Shown one piece after another: positions 45,033-57,863 of a DNA stretch of 64,000 nt. The notes beneath the pieces were generated by a model, which searched no databases, was not told the origin of the DNA, and saw nothing but the letters and a program-made list of their open reading frames with translations. Positions within the stretch are counted from its first letter, which is position 1. Every line of letters begins with the position of its first letter. Source of the stretch: Nematostella vectensis (Eukaryota > Cnidaria > Anthozoa > Actiniaria > Edwardsiidae); NCBI RefSeq assembly GCF_932526225.1, contig NC_064037.1:19099471-19163470 (forward strand). Direction: 5' to 3'. Position numbers and translations under genes: made by a program.

Positions 45033-45826
45033 TTATTGCTAAGTCATAGAGGTGTAGCTTAATTAGCGGTGGGTACTCATGGGTATAGGGTAGTTAGTGC
45101 TAGTTCGTAGGGGTTTGTTTAGTTTGCGGTGGGTACTCAGGGGTATAGGGTGGTTACAGCCAAGTCATAAGGGTGTAGTTTAGTTAGGGATGGGTAACTC
45201 AGGGTTATAGGGTAGGTAAGTGCTCGGTTATAGGGGTGTAGTTTAGTTAGGGTTGGGTATTCAGGTGTATAGGGTAGTTAGTGCTACGTCATAGAGGTGT
45301 AGCCTAATTAGCGGTGGGTACTCATGGGTATAGGGTAGTTAGTGCTAGGTCATAAGGGTGTAGCTTAGTTAGGGGTGGGTACTCAGGGGTATATTGTAGT
45401 TAGTGCTAGATAGTAGAGGTGTAGTTTAGTTAGGGTTGGGTATTCAGGGGGTATAGGCTAGTTAGTGCTAGGTCGTAGGGGTGTAGCTAAGCTAGGTGTG
45501 GGTACCCAGTGGTATAGGCTAGTTAGTGCTAGGACATAGGGGTGTAGTTTAGTTACGGGTGGGTACTCAGGGCTATCGGGTAGGTAAGTGCTCGGTTAAA
45601 GGGGTGTAGTTTAGTTAGGGTTGGGTATTCAGGGGTATAGGATAGTTAGTGCTACGTCAACGGGGTGTAGCTTTGCAAATGTTGGGTACTCAGGGGTAAA
45701 GTGTAGTTATTGCTAGGTAGTAGGGGCGAGGCTTAGTTAGGGGTAGGTATTCAGGAGTATAGCGTAGTTCATGCTAGGTCGTAGGGGTGTAGCTTAATTA
45801 GGGGTGGATACTCATGGATATAGGGT
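45033..45826 (+). repeat. G-rich 61-bp satellite array, ~13 units
   Basis: 794-bp class, as after the other heptamer blocks. Confidence 0.85.
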
Positions 45827-46404
45827 AATTATTATAATGTACCCATATTACCTAGCTCTTGAATCCCTGTACCCGTTTGAACCATACCCTAAAACCCTGC
45901 ACCTCCAAGACCAAGCCATTGATACCCTGTACGCCTGTGTACTCACTCATTCATAACTTGCACCCCTATGACCTAGTTCTTGATATCATCGACCCTTATT
46001 ATCAACCCATGAAATCCTGTACCCCTTTGACCAACTCTTGTTACCCTATTCACCTGTCAACACACCCACAAAATCACTTATCTAAACGTCAACTTAACGT
46101 CCTTATCTTTACACCCCTGAAAAAATCCCAAGTTGATCTGACCTGGATTCGAACCCCGGCCCTCCTGTTTGAGAAGCGAAGCCCGTATCACTGAGCTACC
46201 GCGCCACTCTCTTGAAAACTAGAAGTAACTACCGTATAGCCTTGTTTACCCGGCCTTATAAGGTATAGAGTAGTTTTTCCTTGATATCTCGAGAGTGGCG
46301 CTATGGCTCAGTGGTACGGGCTTCGCTTCTCAAGCAAACGGGCCAGGGTTCGAATCCAGGTAAGATCAACTAGGGACTTTTTCAGGGGTGTTAAGGTAAG
46401 GACT
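45827..46404. repeat. Locus 25: C-rich block and tRNA-like foldback
   Basis: C-rich block 45839-46097, foldback 46098-46404. Minus half 46135-46205, with GAGCTACCGCGCC at its 5' end; plus half 46297-46367, type B. Confidence 0.85.
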
Positions 46405-46567
46405 GTGGCATTAGGGGGTGGGTGCAGAGGGGTACAGGATATAAATGGCAGAGTCACAGGGGAGCAAGTTGGTAAGCGCTTGGTCATACTAGGGTAAATG
46501 GTAGTTATGTGATTGGGTGTCATAGGGGTGTAGGTTAGTTAGGGATGGATACTCAGGGATATAGGGT
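46405..46567 (+). repeat. G-rich array reduced to ~2.7 units
   Basis: Shortest G-rich stretch between two full foldbacks. The joint at TTAGGGATGGATACTC (about 46539) combines GTTAGGGATGGG of the array start with TTAGGGATGGATAC of the array end. About ten shared bases fit an unequal exchange. Confidence 0.85.
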
Positions 46568-47175
46568 AATTATTATCATTAATTATTATTATTATTAATT
46601 CTTATGATGTACCCATTTTACCTAACTCTTGAATCCTTGTACCTGTTTGAACCATACCCTAAAACCCTGCACCTCCAAGACCAAGCCATTGATACCCTGT
46701 ACCCCCTGTGTACTCACTCATTCATAACTTGCACCCTTATGACCTAGTTCTTGATATCATCGACTCTTATTATCAACCCTTGAAATCCTGTACCCCTTTG
46801 ACCAACTCTTGTTACCCTATACACCTATCAACTCACCCACAAAATCACTCATCTAAACGTAAACTTAACGTCTTTATCTTTACACCCCTGAAAAAATCCC
46901 AAGTTGATCTGACCTGGATTCGAACCCCGGCCCTCTTGTTTGAGAAGCGAAGCCCGTATCACTGAGCTATCGCGCCACTCTCTTGAAAACTAGAAGTAAC
47001 TACCGTATAGCCTTGTTTACCCAGCCTTATAAGGTATAGAGTAGTTTTTCCTTGATATCTCGAGAGTGGCGCTATGGCTCAGTGGTACGGGCTTCGCTTC
47101 TCAATCAAACGGGCCAGGGTTCGAATCCAGGTAAGATCAACTAGGGACTTTTTCAGGGGTGTTAAGGTAAGGACG
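46568..47175. repeat. Locus 26: C-rich block and tRNA-like foldback
   Basis: C-rich block 46608-46868, foldback 46869-47175. Minus half 46906-46976; plus half 47068-47138, type A. Only 771 bp after locus 25. Confidence 0.85.
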
Positions 47176-47709
47176 GTGGCATTAGTGGGTGAATGCACAG
47201 GGGTACAGGATATAAACGGCATGGTCACAGGAGTGCAAGTTGGTAAGCGCTTGGTTTAACATGGGTAAAGGGTAGTTATGTGATTAGGTATCATAGGGGT
47301 GTAGGTCAGTTAGGGATGGGTAGGCAGGGGTATAGGGTAGTAAGTGCTAGTTCATAGGGGTGTAGCTTAGTTAGCGGTGGGTACTCATGGGTATAGGGTA
47401 GTTAGTGCTAGGACATAGGGGTGTAGTTTAGTTAGTGGTGGGTTCTCAGGGTTATAGGGTAGGTAAGTGTTCGGTTATAGGGGTGTAGTTTAGTTAGGGT
47501 TGGGTATTCAAGGGTATAGGGTAGTTAGTGCTACGTCACAGGGGTGTAGCTTAGCAAGGGTTGGGTACTTAGGTGTAAAGTGTAGTTACTGCTAGGTCGT
47601 AGGGGTAAAGCTGAGTTAGGGGTAGGTATTCAGGAGTATAGCTTAGTTAGTGCTAGGTCGTAGGGGTGTAGCTTAATTAGGGGTGGATACTCAGGAATAT
47701 AGGGTAGCT
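47176..47709 (+). repeat. G-rich 61-bp satellite array, ~9 units
   Basis: Joins the flank type of locus 30 (GTGAATGCACAGG) to the array type of 33099-33875. Confidence 0.84.
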
Positions 47710-47919
47710 ATTATTATTAATTATAATTATCATTATTATTTTAATTAATTATTTATTATTAATTATTATTATTAATTATTATAATTAGTTATTATTATTA
47801 ATTACTATTAATCATTATTATTAATTATTATTATTTATTATTATTATTAATTATTAATTATTATTAATTATTATTTATTAATTATGTTTTATTTATTATT
47901 AATTATTTATTATTATTAA
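47710..47919. repeat. AT-rich block (TTA/AATTATT type)
   Basis: TTA and AATTATT units with the TATGTTTTATTTATT marker. Confidence 0.85.
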
Positions 47920-48441
47920 GGGGGTGGGTGCACAGGGGTACAGGATATAAACGGCAGGGTCAAAGGGGTGCAAGTTGGTAAACGCTTGGTCATACATGGG
48001 TAAAGGGTAGTTATGTGATTAGGTGTCATAGGGGTGTAGGTCAGTTAGGGATGGGTAGGCAGGGGTATAGGGTAGTTAGTGCTAGGTCGTAGGGGTGTAG
48101 CTAAGCTAGGTGTGGGTACCCAGGGGTATAGGCTAGTTAGTGCTAGGACATTGGGGTGTAGTTTAGTTACGGGTGGGTACTCAGGGTTATAGGGTAGGTA
48201 AGTGCACGGTTATAGGGGTGTAGTTTAGTTAGGGTTGGGTATTCAGGGGTATAGGGTAGTTAGTGCAACGTCACAGGGGAGTAGCTTAGCAAGGGTTGTG
48301 TACTCATGGGTAAAGTGTAGTTATTGCTATGTCGTACGGGTAAAGCTTAGTTAGGGGTATGTATTCAGGAGTATAGCGTAGTTAGTGCTAGGTCGTAGGG
48401 GTGTAGCTTAATTATGGGTGGATACTCAGGGATATAGGGTA
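47920..48441 (+). repeat. G-rich 61-bp satellite array, ~8.5 units
   Basis: 523-bp class; GTGCAACGTCACAGG links it with 9669-10191 and 12661-13183. Confidence 0.85.
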
Positions 48442-48840
48442 GCTATTATTGTTAATTATTATTTTTAATTATAATTTTTAATTATTATAATGTACTCATA
48501 TTACCTAGCCCTTGAATCACTGTACCTGTTTGAAGCATCCCCTAAAACCCTGCACCTCCAATACCAAGCCATTGATACCCTGTACCCCTGTGTACTCACT
48601 CATTCATAACTTGCACCCCTATGACCTAGTTCTTGATATCATTGACCCTTATTACCAACCCTTGAAACCCTGTACCCCTTTGACCAACTCTTGTTACCCT
48701 ATACACCTATCAACTCACCCACAAAATCACTTATCTAAACGTCAACTTAACGTCTTTATCTTTACACCCCTGAACAAATCCCAAGTTGATATGAAATGGA
48801 TTCGAACCCCGGCCCTCTTGTTTGAGAAGCTAAGCCCGTA
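48442..48840. repeat. Locus 27: C-rich block with cut left tRNA-like half only
   Basis: C-rich block 48491-48750, cut minus half 48788-48840. Third copy of the CCCGTA/GGTCAG deletion seen in loci 5 and 7. Next to the B box it reads GATATGAAATGGATTCG. Confidence 0.86.
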
Positions 48841-49365
48841 GGTCAGTTAGGGATGGGTAGGCAGGGGTATATGGTAGTAAGTGCTAGTTCATAAGGGTGT
48901 AGCTTAGTTAGGGGTTGGTACTCATGGGTATAGGGTAGTAAGTGCTAAGTCATAGATGTGTAGCTTAAATAGCGGTGGGTATTCAGGGGGTATAGGCTAG
49001 TTAGTGCTAGGTCGCAGGGGTGTAGCTAAGCTAGGTGTGGGTACCCAGGGGTATAGGCTAGTTAGTGCTAGGACATAGGGGTGTAGTTTAGTTACGGGTG
49101 GGTACTCAGGGCTATCGGGTAGGTAAGTGCTCGGTTATAGGGGTGTAGTTTAGTTAGGGTTGGGTATTCAGGGGTATAGGATTGTTAGTGATACGTCAAC
49201 GGGGTGTAGCTTTGCAAATGTTGGGTACTCAGGGGTAAAGTGTAGTTATTGCTAGGTAGTAGGGGCGAGGCTTAGTTAGAGGTAGGTATTCAGGAGTATA
49301 GCGTAGTTCGTGCTAGGTCGTAGGGGTGTAGCTTAATTAGGGGTGGATACTCATGGATATAGGGT
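48841..49365 (+). repeat. G-rich 61-bp satellite array, ~8.5 units
   Basis: Third copy of the array at 10590-11113. It also has the empty retrotransposon target, GGACATAGGGG at about 49072. Confidence 0.86.
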
Positions 49366-49943
49366 AATTATTATAATGTACCCATATTACCTAGCTCTTG
49401 AATCCCTGTACCTGTTTGAACCATACCCTAAAACCCTGCACCTCCAAGACCAAGCCATTGATACCCTGTACACCTGTGTACTCACTCATTCATAACTTGC
49501 ACCCCTATGACCTAGTTCTTGATATCATCGACCCTTTTTATTAACCCATGAAATCCTGTACCCCTTTGACCAACTCTTGTTACCCTATTCACCTGTCAAC
49601 TCACCCACAAACTCACTTATCTAAACGTCAACTTAACGTCCTTATCTTTACACCCCTGAAAAAATCCCAAGTTGATCTGACCTGGATTCGAACCCCGGAA
49701 CTCCTGTTTGAGAAGCGAAGCCCGTATCACTGAGCTATCGCGCCACTCTCTTGAAAACTAGAAGTAACTACCGTATAGCCTTGTTTACCCGGCCTTATAA
49801 GGTATAGAGTAGTTTTTCCTTGATATCTCGAGAGTGACGCTATGGCTCAGTGGTACGGGCTTCGCTTCTCAAGCAAACGGGCCAGGGTTCGAATCCAGGT
49901 AAGATCAACTAGGGACTTTTTCAGGGGTGTTAAGGTAAGGACG
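49366..49943. repeat. Locus 28: C-rich block and tRNA-like foldback
   Basis: C-rich block 49379-49636, foldback 49637-49943. Minus half 49674-49744 with CCGGAACTCC; plus half 49836-49906, type B. The arm end is GAGAGTGACGC. Confidence 0.84.
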
Positions 49944-50719
49944 GTGGCATTAGGGGGTGGGTGCATGGGGGTACAGGATATAAATGGCATGGTCACTGGG
50001 GTGCAAGTTTGTAAGCGCTTGGTCATACATGGGTAAAGGGTAGTTATGTGATTAGGTGTCATAGGGTGTAGGTCAGTTAGGGATGGGTATGCAGGGGTAT
50101 AGGGTAGTAAGTGTTAGGTCATAGGGGTGTAGCTTAGTTAGGGGTTGGTACTCAGGGGTATAGGCTAGTAAGTGCTAAGTCAAAGGGAAGTAGCTTAGTT
50201 AGCGGTGGGTGCTCATGTGTATAGGGTAGTTAGTGCTAGGTCGTAGTGGTTTAGCTTAGTTTGGGCTGGGTACTCAGGGGTATAGGGTAGTTACAGCCAA
50301 GTCATAAGGGTGTAGCTTAGTTTAGGGGTGAGTATTCAGGGGTATAGGGTAGTTAGTGCTAAGTCGTAGGGGTGTAGCTTAGCTAGGTGTGCGTACTCAG
50401 GGGTATAGGCTATTTAGTGCTAGGACATAGGGGTGTAGTTTAGTTAGGGGTGGGTTCTCAGGGTTATAGGGTAGGTAAGCGTTCGGTTATAGGGGTGTAG
50501 TTTAGTTAGGGTTGGGTATTCAAGGGTATAGGGTAGTTAGTTCTACGTCACAGGGGTGTAGCTTAGCAAGGGTTTGGTACTCAGGTGTAAAGTGTAGTTA
50601 CTGCTAGGTCGTAGGGGTAAAGCTGAGTTAGGGGTAGGTATTCAGGAGTATAGCGTAGTTAGTGCTAGGTCGTAGGGGTGTAGCTTAATTAGGTGTGGAT
50701 ACTCAGGGATATAGGGTAG
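49944..50719 (+). repeat. G-rich 61-bp satellite array, ~13 units
   Basis: 776-bp class, closest to 20507-21283. Confidence 0.85.
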
Positions 50720-50937
50720 CTATTATTATTATATAATATTATTAATTATAATTATCATTATTATTATAATTAATTATTTATTATTAATTATTATTATTAA
50801 TTATTATAATTAGTTATTATTATCAATTACTATTAATCATCATTATTAATTATTATTATTAATTATTATTATTAATTATTATTAATTATTATTTATTAAT
50901 TATGTTTTATTTATTATTAATTATTTATTATTATTAA
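50720..50937. repeat. AT-rich block (TTA/AATTATT type)
   Basis: Contains TTATTATATAATATTATT near its start; joins AAGGGGGAGCGTGCACAGG, a private variant of the usual joint. Confidence 0.85.
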
Positions 50938-51461
50938 GGGGGAGCGTGCACAGGGGTACAGGATATAAACGGCAGAGTCAAAGGGGTGCAAGTTGGTAAA
51001 CGCTAGGTCATACATGGGTAAAGGGTAGTTATGTGATTAGGCGTCATAGGGGTGTAGGTCAGTTAGGGATGGGTAGGCAGGGGTATAGGGTAGTTAGTGC
51101 TAGGTCGTAGGGGTGTAGCTAAGCTAGGTGTGTGTACCCAGGGGTATAGGCTAGTTAGTGCTAGGACATTGGGGTGTAGTTTAGTTACGGGTGGGTACTC
51201 AGGGTTATAGGGTAGGTAAGTGCACGGTTATAGGGGTGTAGTTTAGTTAGGGTTGGGTATTCAGGGGTATAGGGTAGTTAGTGCAACGTCACAGGGGAGT
51301 AGCTTAGCAAGGGTTGTGTACTCAGGGGTAAAGTGTAGTTATTGCTAGGTCGTACGGGTAAAGCTTAGTTAGGGGTATATATTCAGGAGTATAGCGTAGT
51401 TAGTGCTAGGTCGTAGGGGTGTAGCTTAATTATGGGTGGATACTCAGGGATATAGGGTAGC
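50938..51461 (+). repeat. G-rich 61-bp satellite array, ~8.5 units
   Basis: 523-bp class with GACATTGGGG and GTGCAACGTCACAGG together. Confidence 0.85.
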
Positions 51462-52075
51462 TATTATTGTTAATTATTATTTTTAATTATAATTTTTAAT
51501 TATTATAATGTACTCATATTACCTAGCCCTTGAATCACTGTACCTGTTTGAAGCATCCCCTAAAACCCTGCACCTCCAATACCAAGCCATTGATACCCTG
51601 TACCCCTGTGTACTCACTCATTCATAACTTGCACCCCTATGACCTAGTTCTTGATATCATTGACCCTTATTACCAACCCTTGAAACCCTGTACCCCTTCG
51701 ACCAACTCTTGTTACCCTATACACCTATCAACTCACCCACAAAATCACTTATCTAAACGTCAACTTAACGTCTTTATCTTTACACCCCTGAAAAAATCCC
51801 AAGTTGATCTGAACTGGATTCGAACCCCGGCCCTCTTGTTTGAGAAGCGAAGCCCGTATCACTAAGCTATCGCGCCACTCTCTTGAAAACTAGAAGTAAC
51901 TACCGTATAGCCTTGTTTACCCAGCCTTATAAGGTATAGAGTAGTTTTTCCTTGATATCTCGAGAGTGGCGCTATGGCTCAGTGGTACGGGCTTCGCTTC
52001 TCAATCAAACGGGCCAGGGTTCGAATCCAGGTAAGATCAACTAGGGACTTTTTTAGGGGTGTTAAGGTAAGGACG
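51462..52075. repeat. Locus 29: AT spacer, C-rich block and tRNA-like foldback
   Basis: C-rich block 51511-51768, foldback 51769-52075. Minus half 51806-51876, A box changed to TAGCTTAGTGA; plus half 51968-52038, type A. Confidence 0.84.
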
Positions 52076-52851
52076 GTGGCATTAGGGGGTGGGTGCACAG
52101 GGGTACAGGATATAAACGGCAGAGTCACAGTGGAGCAAGTTGGTAAGCGCTTGATCATAAATGGGTAAATGGTAGTTATGTGATTGGGTGTCATAGGGGT
52201 GTAGGTCAGTTAGGGATTGGTAGGCAGGGGTATAGGGTAGTAAGTGCTAGGTCATAGAGGTGTAGCATAGTTAGGGGTCGGTACTCAGGGGTATAGGGTA
52301 GTAAGTGCTAAGTCATAGAGGTGTAGCTTAATTAGCGGTGGGTACTCATGGGTATAGGGTAGTTAGTGCTAGGTCGTAGGGGTTTAGCTTAGTAAGTGGT
52401 GGGTACTCAGGGGTATATTGTAGTTACAGCCAAGTCATAAGGGTGTAGCTTAGTTAGGGGTGGGTATTCAGGGGTATAGGCTAGTTAGTGCTAGGTCGTA
52501 GGGGTGTAGCTTAGCTAGGTGTGGGTACCCAGGGGTATAGGCTAGTTAGTGCTAGGTCATAGTGTTGTGCCTTAGTTAGGGGTGGGTACTCAGGGTTATA
52601 GGGTAGGTAAGTGCTCGGTTATAGGGGTGTAGTTTAGTTAGGGTTGGGTATTCAGGGGTATAGGGTAAGTTAGTGCTACGTTACAGGGGTGTAGCTTTGC
52701 AAGGGTTGGGTACTCAGGGGTAAAGTGTAGTTATTGCTAGGTAGTAGGGGTGAGGCTTAGTTAGGGGTAGGTATTCAGGAGTATAGCGTAGTTGGTGCTA
52801 GCTGGTAGGGGTGTAGCTTAATTAGGGGTGGATACTCAGGGATATAGGGTA
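52076..52851 (+). repeat. G-rich 61-bp satellite array, ~13 units
   Basis: 776-bp class. The unit around 52559 (CATAGTGTTGTGCCTTAG) marks a switch to the variant set of 29280-29572. Confidence 0.84.
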
Positions 52852-53455
52852 ATTTTTATTATTAATTATTATTATTCATTATTATAATGTACCCATATTA
52901 CCTAGCTCTTGAATCCCTGTACCTGTTTGAACCATACCCTAAAACCCTGCACCTCCAAGACCAAACCATTGATACCCTGTACCCCCTGTGTACTCACTCA
53001 TTCATAACTTGCACCCCTATGACCTAGTTCTTGATATCATCGACCCTTATTATCAACCCTTGAAATCCTGTACCCCTTTGACCAACTCTTGTTACCCTAT
53101 ACACCTGTCAACTCACCCACAAACTCACTTATCTAAACGTCAACTTAACGTCCTTATCTTTACACCCCTGAAAAAATCCCTAGTTGATCTGACCTGGATT
53201 CGGACCCCGGCCCTCTTGTTTGAGAAGCGAAGCCCGTACCACTGAGCTATCGCGCCACTCTCTTGAAAACTAGAAGTAACTACCCTATAGCCTTGTTTAC
53301 CCAGCCTTATAAGGTATAGAGTAGTTTTTCCTTGATATCTCAAGAGTGGCGCTGTGGCTCAGTGGTACGGGCTTCGCTTCTCAAGCAAACGGGCCAGGGT
53401 TCGAATCCAGGTAAGATCAACTAGGGACTTTTTCAGGGGTGTTAAGGTAAGAACG
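52852..53455. repeat. Locus 30: C-rich block and tRNA-like foldback
   Basis: C-rich block 52889-53148, foldback 53149-53455. Minus half 53186-53256 with altered B box; plus half 53348-53418, type B with CGCTGTGG. Confidence 0.85.
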
Positions 53456-54232
53456 GTGGCATTAGGGGGTGAATGCACAGGGGTACAGGATATAAACGGC
53501 ATGGTCACAGGAGTGCAAGTTGGTAAGCGCTTGGTTTAACATGGGTAAAGGGTAGTTATGTGATTAGGTATCATAGGGGTGTAGGTCAGTTAGGGATGGG
53601 TAGGCAGGGGTATAGGGTAGTAAGTGCTAGTTCATAGGGGTGTAGCTTAGTTAGGGGTTGGTACTCATGGGCATAGGGTAGTAAGTGCTAAGTCATAGAG
53701 GTGTAGCTTAATTAGCGGTGGGTACTCATGGGTATAGGGTAGTTAGTGCTAGGTCGTAGGGGTTTAGCTTAGTTAGTGGTGGGTACTCAGGGGTATATTG
53801 TAGTTACAGCCAAGTCATAAGGGTGTAGCTTAGTTAGGGGTGGGTATTCAGGGGTATAGGCTAGTTAGTGCTAGGTCGTAGGGGTGTTGCTTAGCTAGGT
53901 GTGGGTACTCAGGGTTATAGGATAGGTAAGTGCTCGGTTATGGGGGTGTAGTATAGTTACGGGTGGGTACTCAGGGTTATAGGGTAGGTAAGTGCTCGGT
54001 TATAGGGGTGTAGTTTAGTTAGGGTTGGGTATTCAGGGGTATAGGGTAAGTTAGTGCTACGTCACAGGGGTGTAGCTTTGCAAGGGTTGGGTACTCAGGG
54101 GTAAAGTGTAGTTATTGCTAGGTAGTAGGGGTGAGGCTTAGTTAGGGGTAGGTATTCAGGAGTATAGCGTAGTTGGTGCTAGGTCGTAGGGGTGTAGCTT
54201 AATTAGGGGTGGATACTCAGGGATAAAGGGTA
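53456..54232 (+). repeat. G-rich 61-bp satellite array, ~13 units
   Basis: 776-bp class, close to 23758-24526. Confidence 0.85.
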
Positions 54233-54836
54233 ATTTTTATTATTAATTATTATTATTTATTTTTATAATGTACCCATATTACCTAGCTCTTGAATCCCTG
54301 TACCTGTTTGAACCATACCCTAAAACCCTGCACCTCCAAGACCAAGGCATTGATACCCTGTACCCCCTGTGTACTCACTCATTCATAACTTGCACCCCTA
54401 TGATCTAGTTCTTGATATCATCGACCCTTATTATCAGCCCTTGAAATCCTGTACCCCTTTGACCAACTCTTGTTACCCTATACACCTGTCAACTCACCCA
54501 CAAACTCACTTATCTAAACGTCAACTTAACGTCCTTATCTTTACACCCCTGAAAAAATCCCTAGTTGATCTGACCTGGATTCGGACCCCGGCCCTCTTGT
54601 TTGAGAAGCGAAGCCCGTACCACTGAGCTTGCGCGCCACTCTCTTGAAAACTAGAAGTAACTACGCTATAGCCTTGTTTACCCAGCCTTAAAAGGTATAG
54701 AGTAGTTTTTCCTTGATATCTCAAGAGTGGCGCTATGGCTCAGTGGTACGGGCTTCGCTTCTGAAGCAAACGGTCCAGGGTTCGAATCCAGGTAAGATCA
54801 ACTAGGGACTTTTTCAGGGGTGTTAAGGTAAGGACG
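54233..54836. repeat. Locus 31: C-rich block and tRNA-like foldback
   Basis: C-rich block 54270-54529, foldback 54530-54836. The minus half 54567-54637 has the altered B box and GAGCTTGCGCGCC at its 5' end. Plus half 54729-54799, type C. Confidence 0.84.
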
Positions 54837-55858
54837 GTGGCATTAGGGGGTTGGTACACAGGGGTGCAGGATATAAACGGCATGGTCACAGGGGTGCAAG
54901 TTGGTAAGCGCTTGGTTATACATGGGTAAAGGGTAGTTATGTGATTGGGTGTCATAGGGGTGTAGGTCAGTTAGGGATGGGTAGGCAGGGGTATAGGGTA
55001 GTAAGTGCTAGTTCATAGTGGTGTAGCTTAGTTAGGGGTTAGTACTCATGGGTATAGGGTAGTAAGTGCTAAGTCATAGAGGTGTAGCTTAATTAGCGGT
55101 GGGTACTCATGGGTATAGGGTAGTTAGTGCTAGTTCGTAGGGGTTTAGCTTAGTAAGTGGTGGGTACTCAGGGGTATATTGTAGTTACAGCCAAGTCATA
55201 AGGGTGTAGCTTAGTTAGGGGTGGGTATTCAGGGGTATAGGCTAGTTAGTGCTAGGTCGTAGGGGTGTAGCTTAGCTAGGTGTGGGTACCCAGGGGTATA
55301 GGCTAGTTAGTGCTAGGACAGAGGGGTGTAGTTTAGTTACGGGTGGGTACTCAGGGTTATAGGATAGGTAAGTGCTCGGTTATGGGGGTTTAGCTTAGTT
55401 AGTGGTGGGTACTCAGGGGTATATTGTAGTTACAGCCAAGTCATAAGGGTGTAGCTTAGTTAGGGGTGGGTATTCAGGGGTATAGGCTAGTTAGTGCTAG
55501 GTCGTAGGGGTGTAGCTTAGGTAGGTGTGGTTACTCAGGGTTATAGGATAGGTAAGTGCTCGGTTATGGGGGTGTAGTTTAGTTACGGGTGGGTACTCAG
55601 GGTTATAGGGTAGGTAAGTGCTCGGTTATAGGGGTGTAGTTTAGTTTGGGTTGGGTATTCAGGGGTATAGGGTAAGTTAGTGCTACGTCACAGGGGTGTA
55701 GCTTTGCAAGGGTTGGGTACTCAGGGGTAAAGTGTAGTTATTGCTAGGTAGTAGGGGTGAGGCTTAGTTAGGGGTAGGTATTCAGGAGTATAGCGTAGTT
55801 GGTGCTAGGTCGTAGGGGTGTAGCTTAATTAGGGGTGGATACTCACGGATATAGGGTA
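54837..55858 (+). repeat. G-rich 61-bp satellite array, ~17 units
   Basis: 1020-bp class with a four-unit internal repeat (about 55130-55380 against 55385-55560). It is nearly the same as 60632-61650. Confidence 0.86.
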
Positions 55859-56464
55859 ATTTTTATTATTAATTATTATTATTATTAATTATTATAATGT
55901 ACCCATATTACCTAGCTCTTGAATCCCTGTACCTGTTTGAACCATACCCTAAAACCCTGCACCTCCAATACCAAGCCATTGACACCCTGTACCTCATTGT
56001 ACTCACTCATTCATAACTTGCACCCCTATGACCTAGTTCTTGATATCATTGACCCTTATTACCAACCCTTGAAACCCTGTACCCCTTTGACCAACTCTTG
56101 TTACCCTATACACCTTTCAACTCACCCACAAAATCACTTATCTAAACGTCAACTTAACGTTCTTATCTTTACACCCCTGAAAAAATCCCAAGTTGATCTG
56201 ACCTGGATTCGAACCCCGGCCCTCTTGTTTGAGAAGCGAAGCCCGTACTACTGAGCTATCGCGCCACTCTCTTGAAAACTAGAAGTAACTACCGTATAGC
56301 CTTGTTTACCCAGCCTTATAAGGTATAGAGTAGTTTTCCCTTGATATCTCGAGGGTGGAGCTATGGCTCAGTGGTGCGGGCTTCGCTTCTCAATCAAACG
56401 GGCCAGGGTTCGAATCCAGGTAAGATCAACTACGGACTTTTTCAGGGGTGTTAAGGTAAGGACG
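55859..56464. repeat. Locus 32: C-rich block and tRNA-like foldback
   Basis: C-rich block 55899-56157, foldback 56158-56464. Minus half 56195-56265; plus half 56357-56427, type A with GTGGTGCGGGC in the D arm. Confidence 0.85.
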
Positions 56465-57298
56465 GTGGCATTAGGGAGTGGGTGCACAGGGGTACAGGAT
56501 ATAAACGGCAGAGTCACAGGGGAGCAAGTTGGTAAGCGCTTGGTCATACATGGGTAAATGGTAGTTATGTGATTGGGTGTCATAGGGGTGTAGGTCAGTT
56601 AGGGATGGGTATTCAGGGGTATAGGGTAGTAAGTGCTAGGTCATAGGGGTGTAGCATAGTTATGGGTTGGTACTCAGGGGTATATGGTAGTAAGTGCTAA
56701 GTCATAGGTGTGTAGGTCAGTTAGGGATGGCTAGGCAGGGGTATCGGGTAGTTAGTGCTGAGTCGTACGGGATTATCTTAGTTAGGGGTGGGTATTCAGG
56801 GGTATAGGGTAGTTAGTGTTAGGTAGTAGAGGTGTAGTTTAGTCAGGGTTGGGTATTCAGGGGTATTGGCTAGTTAGTGCTAGGTCGTAGGGGTGTAGCT
56901 CAGCTAGGTGCGGGTACTCAGGGGTATAAGCCAGTTAGTGCTAGGACATAGGGGTGTAGTTTAGTTAGGGGTGGGTACTCAGGGTTATAGGGTAGGTAAG
57001 TGCTCGGTTATAGGGGTGTAGTTTAGTTAGGGTTGGGTACTCAGGGTTATAGGGTAGGCTAGTGCTCGGTTATAGGGGTGTAGTTTAGTTAGGGTTGGGT
57101 ATTCAGGGGAATAGGGTAGCTAGTGCTACGTCACAGGGGTGTAGCTAAGCAAGGGTTGGGTACTCAGGGGTAACGTGTAGTTATTGCTAGGTCGTAGGGG
57201 TTGGCTTATTTAGGGGTAGGTATTCAGGAGTATAGCGTAGTTAGTGCTAGGTCGTAGGGGTGTAGCCTAATAAGGGGTGGATACTCAGGGATATAGGG
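56465..57298 (+). repeat. G-rich 61-bp satellite array, ~14 units
   Basis: Ends CCTAATAAGGGGTGGATAC, a variant specific to the three long AT blocks at the right end of the window. Confidence 0.86.
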
Positions 57299-57311
57299 TA
57301 ATTATTATTAT

Positions 57312-57388
<77 letters not shown>

Positions 57389-57627
57389 ATTATTATAATT
57401 ATTATTTATTATTTATTATTTATTATTATAATTATTATTTATTATTTATTATTATTATTAATTGTTAATTGTTAATTGTTAATTGTTAATTGTTAATTGT
57501 TAATTGTTAATTATTAATTGTTAATTGTTAATTATTAATATTAATTGTTAATTGTTAATTGTTAATTATTAATTATTAATTATTAATTATTAATTATTAA
57601 TTATTAATTATTAATTATTAATTATTA

Positions 57628-57658
<31 letters not shown>

Positions 57659-57863
57659 TATTATTAATTATTTATTATTAATTATTATTAATAGTTATTA
57701 TTATGAGTTATTATTATTAATTACTATTAATCATTATTATTGATTATTATTATTAATTATTATTATTAATTATTATCATTATTAGTTATTATTATTAATT
57801 ATTAATTATTAATTATAATTTATTAATTATTTTTTATTAATTATTAATTAGTTATTATTATTA
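57299..57863. repeat. Long composite AT microsatellite block
   Basis: In order: TTA triplets (about 57315-57390), TTATTTA heptamers, AATTGTT heptamers (about 57460-57560), AATTATT heptamers, then TTA triplets and the irregular TTA/AATTATT type. It ends in AGGAGGGTGGTTGCACAGG. Confidence 0.9.
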
